In this document: positions 59,745 to 64,000 of the stretch, one piece after another | Numbering within the stretch: position 1 is the first letter of the stretch | Layout of the letters: each line of letters opens with the position of its first letter | From: Congeria kusceri | Lineage: Eukaryota; Mollusca; Bivalvia; Myida; Dreissenidae | Direction of reading: 5' to 3' | Assembly (NCBI GenBank): GCA_027627225.1 | Contig: CM051025.1 | Coordinates: 76,161,974 to 76,225,973 of the forward strand | Length of the DNA: 64,000 nt | Notes under the pieces: model-generated | What the model was told of the DNA's origin: nothing | The model's input: the letters and a program-made list of their open reading frames with translations, nothing else | Databases searched by the model: none | Position numbers and translations under genes: made by a program

Positions 59745-62700
59745 CTGAAAATAAGTTTTCAGTACACAGTTTTACAGAAGATTCTACTTACAGACTGTTA
59801 TTAATTTAAACAACAATCATTGCTTTAATATTTGTCTGATATGGCACCGATGTTAGTTGAGCAAAATTTTATGCCAAATGTTGAATTTTTAGACATGTTT
59901 TAGTAACCGACTTAAAAGGTTATGTTATGACACTTAACAGAATGACAAAGCAAAATTGATGGCATTTTCAATATGGAAATTGTAACATAATTATATCATT
60001 ATGTCAAAACATAGAACATTGTTAACTAAGCTTGGAAACTAATACTTGTACTTCATCTTAGTATATTTCCAAACTGTATGTTCTGTGAATTAATAAAAAT
60101 ATAACATTTGTATTTAGTATATTTACACGACCATTCACGAGTTGTCATTACCATACAAACAAATGGCTTTACAATTAGATAATGAACTGATACTAACCCG
60201 CACACAGCTTGGTATTAGGCTTGCCGTTTTACTTGGTGTCTTTGTCAATTTTCCAATAGAGAACATTATTGACATCACATTTGTCAATGTTACAATATTT
60301 CACGTTGACAAAAGATAATTTAAAACACTAATGTCCACAACAAATAAATATGAACTACTAAACATTGCAAAATATATCTATTTTGTGTACATAAAATGTC
60401 TGTACTTCATACTTTGTTTGCCGATGAAAGCACTTTACATTCGATATATTGTGTAAACAAATTTTTGTACATGCCATATTGTTTAGTTATAACGTTATCA
60501 ACATTCTTAATAGTTTAGAAACATCACAATTATTAATATTAATTACATACGCATTTATTTAAGTGTTATTGTTTCTAATCAATCAAGGCATATCACCATA
60601 GTAAAAGATACACTTAAAATGAAAACACTAACGTTTCACAGTATTTATAGACATTCGCACGCTTAATATATTACTTCCTCCTTAATTCGCTAACAATTAC
60701 AGCAATCTTAACCAGCGGTATTTAACATTTATATATTCATGATTGTAGGCTAGAAGCTTTTTTGTGAGCTTTATTGCTGAAATAAATGTTGTTATTGTTG
60801 CTGTAATTTTACGTAGACATAAACAGTCAAACTAATATGCTTCTCAGTAATTTTCCAACCACACCGTCACAGATCAAGGCAGCTGATCATAGCCGACTAA
60901 ATTTGCATTGTTACTGTGTCTTTTGCTCTTGAAAATCTACCTCTTTTATTACGTTTTTTTCAGTCAGAATGATTTATATCAAGGTAAATAAACGTTGTCA
61001 TATGCACATACAATGAATAAGCGTTCCAAAGGGAACAAACTCTGATTCTACTTTCGTTTTAATTCTACTCGTTACATTTTAATAGTTATTTTATATATAA
61101 TTTGCTCTTAAAAGCGACGATATTAAAATCTGAAACAAATACTTCGGTGTAGCTAAAGAAATATATAATTTTTAAAGAAGTTTTGTATGTATTCCGAATG
61201 CGGACGGTAATGTACGGACGGCTACGGCTTTCGTCGAAATTACACGGAAATTAACGAGCTAATGATGGGTCGAATACCTTAAATGGTTTGCATACCTCTT
61301 GACAATGACGCAAGAATAGAATACGTTAGGAGTAAAAGTCACAATAAGATAATGTTTTCTTAGGTTATCGTCTCGCTAAAATAAAGCTCGTATTAAAAAA
61401 AGTCTTTAAATGTCTTAACTGAAAAAAACTACAGCATGTCGACTAATCAAAATCAAATATCATATAAAGACATTAAGAAAACAAATAAAGTAAAAAGATG
61501 TGTCTCCGACAGGCCCTGAACCTTCGTCCCCCGGGATCAAAAAGCTGCCACGCTAATGAATTCATCCATTAACAATATTTCCAATAAATGTCTGTGCCAG
61601 GAGGGTTTTTCCCTTCTTTATATTTAAGAAACCTTTCTATTTGGAATCTATGACACAATTTGAAACTTGTTAATTTGCCAAGCTGTGAATACTATAGGTC
61701 CATTATGGACTCAACACTAAAAACCAATTAGATGTACTGCTTATAGAATAATTTAAATTGAACTAATTTTTAAAGTGTAATTTCTACTTACATACACTTT
61801 TCAAAAATAGAATAAATGCAGCAAGAATATTATATGTACACACACACATATATAATTATATATTTCATATACTTATAAATGAGGGTACCCATAATAATTT
61901 TAAATGCTACAAAATATGTACATTTAATGTACAAACTATGTGCAAGGTGCTTGTATATTTAAGGGAAAGCCGTTCTTAAAATACAAAACGCATTTACATT
62001 AAACAAGGACATAAAATCGTGGACCCGTGGTCCTCTTTTAGCTAAACATAGTAAAATCAAACGCAATTCGTTAAAACGCATATGGACAGTTTGACGACAA
62101 TATTTGTCTTTAGTGCAGCTTAAGTTGAGAATTTGCTTGTAAGATTTATTAATACTGGCTCCAGTACGATACATTCAAGTCTATTATATGAAACCTCACC
62201 ATTACAAATGAGTCTTAAAAGTATTATTACACAACAAATGAAATGATGGGTGTGTATAATTATACTTGATATTTTAAACTAAAACACTATGATTAGTATT
62301 AATGTTGTCGATTTAATACTCAAAACACAAATTAACGTTTTCAGAACTAGCGTTGTAGTGCGATATGCACAGATATGTCCGTAGATCTGCGTGCAATTCA
62401 AAAGCTATTAGAATAATTTTATTGTGTACTAGAGGATTAAATATCACGATAGCACTGGAAATTAATTATCCAATTGCTTGCGCCTACGTGAAAAATCATA
62501 CAATGATGTTTGATTTTAAATTTGAAAATTTGATTTGGAATAATAGCATTAAATTCAGAGATGCTTATCATTATTATTTACAAATCCGAAACTGTTCAAT
62601 GTTATCCTAACGGAATTAAAGATGCCGATAAAGCGATGTATAAATCAAACGGTCATATATTTGGCTTCAACGTTCAACATTGAGCAAAGTTTAATCGCTG

Positions 62701-64000
62701 AAAAAATTCTTTGTGTAATAGACTTGTGTTGTTAATAAGCGAGAATGATATATGATTTTCCACTACATCACATCAAACAGACTTTCGAATAAAACCATTC
62801 TATTATGCGTGTCCAATTGTGTTTACCCAAACGCACAACATAACACTGCTCCATCGGGACTTTTACGTGCATTTGCAGGAGAATAAAACGCATACAGTCT
62901 TTGTGCATCTCGCGATCGAGTATTTCCAAATACTTTGGACTAGCACACGATCGTTCATCTATAAAACAGCACACTTTATGGCTTGAAAATAGCGTGTGTG
63001 ATTGTAAAAATTGGCACGTTTACAGAACGAAGCTGCTGTTTCAAGCGAGGATAGCAATAATTCTCGAATATTCTATTCTTTTCTATTAGTTTTTGTCCTG
63101 TAATCGATTGCCTAAATCTTAATTGAAAGGCTTTAGGTGTTTATACTTTACGAAATTTTACAACCAAAAGACCTATTTTTCAAAATCGGAGAGGATTTTA
63201 ATACATTTCAGTTTGAAACTTAGTTTACTTGAACTTGTCCGATATTTGCTAACTTTGCAAAAACCGTCGCAACCATGTAAATTACAAATGCATCGTATAT
63301 ATATATATAAGTATGACTGGATGCGGACGACGACTTTATAAATGATGGAGATCACGGAGTAGACATTCACAACATAGGCAAGTGGACGAAAGTTTATAAT
63401 CACCTTACGGCGATGCTTACATGTATTTCGATCACGTTTGCTTAATTAATTATTATATTAGTAATACTCTTTATCAAAGCGCGGTGTACCGCGGTAGATT
63501 TATAGAAAGTACAAGATTGAGCGACTCAATGCCGTTGTTAAATGTTACAACTGAGTATTGTCAACATTAAATAAACACTGTAAGTGTGTGTGGGAAAGTA
63601 CCCTAAACTTCAGAATTGTTTCGGAAAAAAGTTTTTTCGAGGTCTTGTTCACCTGAATAAACAGCCAGAAGCGCCTGAGTCAACAACCTCATTAATAGAA
63701 CGATAAAAACTAATACAATATCGTTTTTATCAATTATCCGCATCGGACAATCTTTAAATTAGCTTTTACAGGGGTAGTATGCTTTATAAGGGTTTGGTTT
63801 ACGAAGTCAGTATGAGTGGCGGCAACAGTAGAGTCTTGGTTGGTGTCGCGAGTTTATTAGCATCGTTAGAACTGACTGAATCATCATTCGGTCTGAGATT
63901 AAAGTGCAAGTTCAACTTTTCCTTTCATATTATATAATTGCATATATCTTAGGTTTGTAGGAGATTATTAGTGCAGGCATAATTCTGAGTTCGGAATACT

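Larger units (their letters stand above)
58376..61282. mobile_element. TTAA-flanked DNA transposon-like insertion (2.9 kb), unit 3
   Basis: Left end reads TTAAGGTATTCAAACC and the right end, reverse-complemented, TTAAGGTATTCGACCC: a 16-bp terminal inverted repeat with two mismatches, including the TTAA. Unit 1 has a single TTAA (TTTCTTAAAATGG, about 25060) at the matching place, so TTAA is the duplicated target. TTAA targets are known for piggyBac and Kolobok elements; the GGTATTC termini are not the common piggyBac form and no transposase was recognised, so it is probably non-autonomous. It carries a perfect hairpin and an exon-like segment, listed separately. The remainder is AT-rich. Confidence 0.65.
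57478..64000 (+). repeat. Tandem segmental duplication, unit 3 (cut by the window end)
   Basis: Starts at ATTCTCGCGG and continues to the window end at a position matching 44690 in unit 2 and 29925 in unit 1. Matches include 58031/24724, 61434/40212/25291 and 63468/44243. It contains the TTAA-flanked insertion at 58376-61282. Sequence corresponding to about 40605-42425 of unit 2, including the cysteine-rich relic, is replaced by about 240 bp (61710-61950). No supported gene outside the insertion. Confidence 0.85.

Overview
The window is animal nuclear DNA, most likely from a lophotrochozoan such as a bivalve mollusc. It is AT-rich, has spliced exons with canonical GT/AG borders separated by a very long intron, long trinucleotide arrays, foldback elements, and an APE-type non-LTR retrotransposon of a kind common in molluscs. 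The species assignment is an inference; no sequence here is diagnostic. Nothing bacterial, and no CRISPR array, operon or rRNA gene, was seen.

Left part (1 to about 24 kb). The only host gene I can support well is on the minus strand. A first coding exon at 15966-16059 encodes a start Met and most of a signal peptide and ends in a GTAAGT donor. An exon at 563-681, with a good acceptor and donor, continues the same reading frame (phase 1 join) into the first half of an immunoglobulin V-type domain of the zig-8/Dpr kind. Between them is an intron of about 15.3 kb. The rest of the gene lies off the left edge. The intron and upstream DNA hold microsatellites, a 30-bp tandem array, a dispersed repeat in inverted copies, and several foldback elements.

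Right part (about 24 kb to the end). This is a direct tandem array of a unit of roughly 14-15 kb. Unit 1 is 24222-39096, unit 2 is 39097-57477 (enlarged by a 4.36-kb retrotransposon), and unit 3 starts at 57478 and leaves the window. Traces of a more diverged unit lie at about 21966-24222. Comparing units dates many events. The retrotransposon (52237-56597, intact ORF2, end of ORF1, GTTAG target duplication) is absent from the matching site in unit 1. A short tail of a related element is present only in unit 1. A TTAA-flanked 2.9-kb insertion is present in unit 3 and empty in unit 1. A 49-bp minisatellite has about 2 copies in unit 1 and 14 in unit 2.

The unit is mostly non-coding. One short minus-strand segment (32145-32261 and 46242-46349) differs between units almost only at synonymous positions, has an in-frame 9-nt length change, shares a stop codon and begins at a splice-acceptor-like AG. 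It looks like the terminal exon of a tandemly duplicated gene. A cysteine-rich relic (26009-26212, about 40932-41130) may be another decayed exon. The most unusual repeat signal is a family of hairpins with a conserved GAG...CGAG core whose paired arms differ in sequence from copy to copy.
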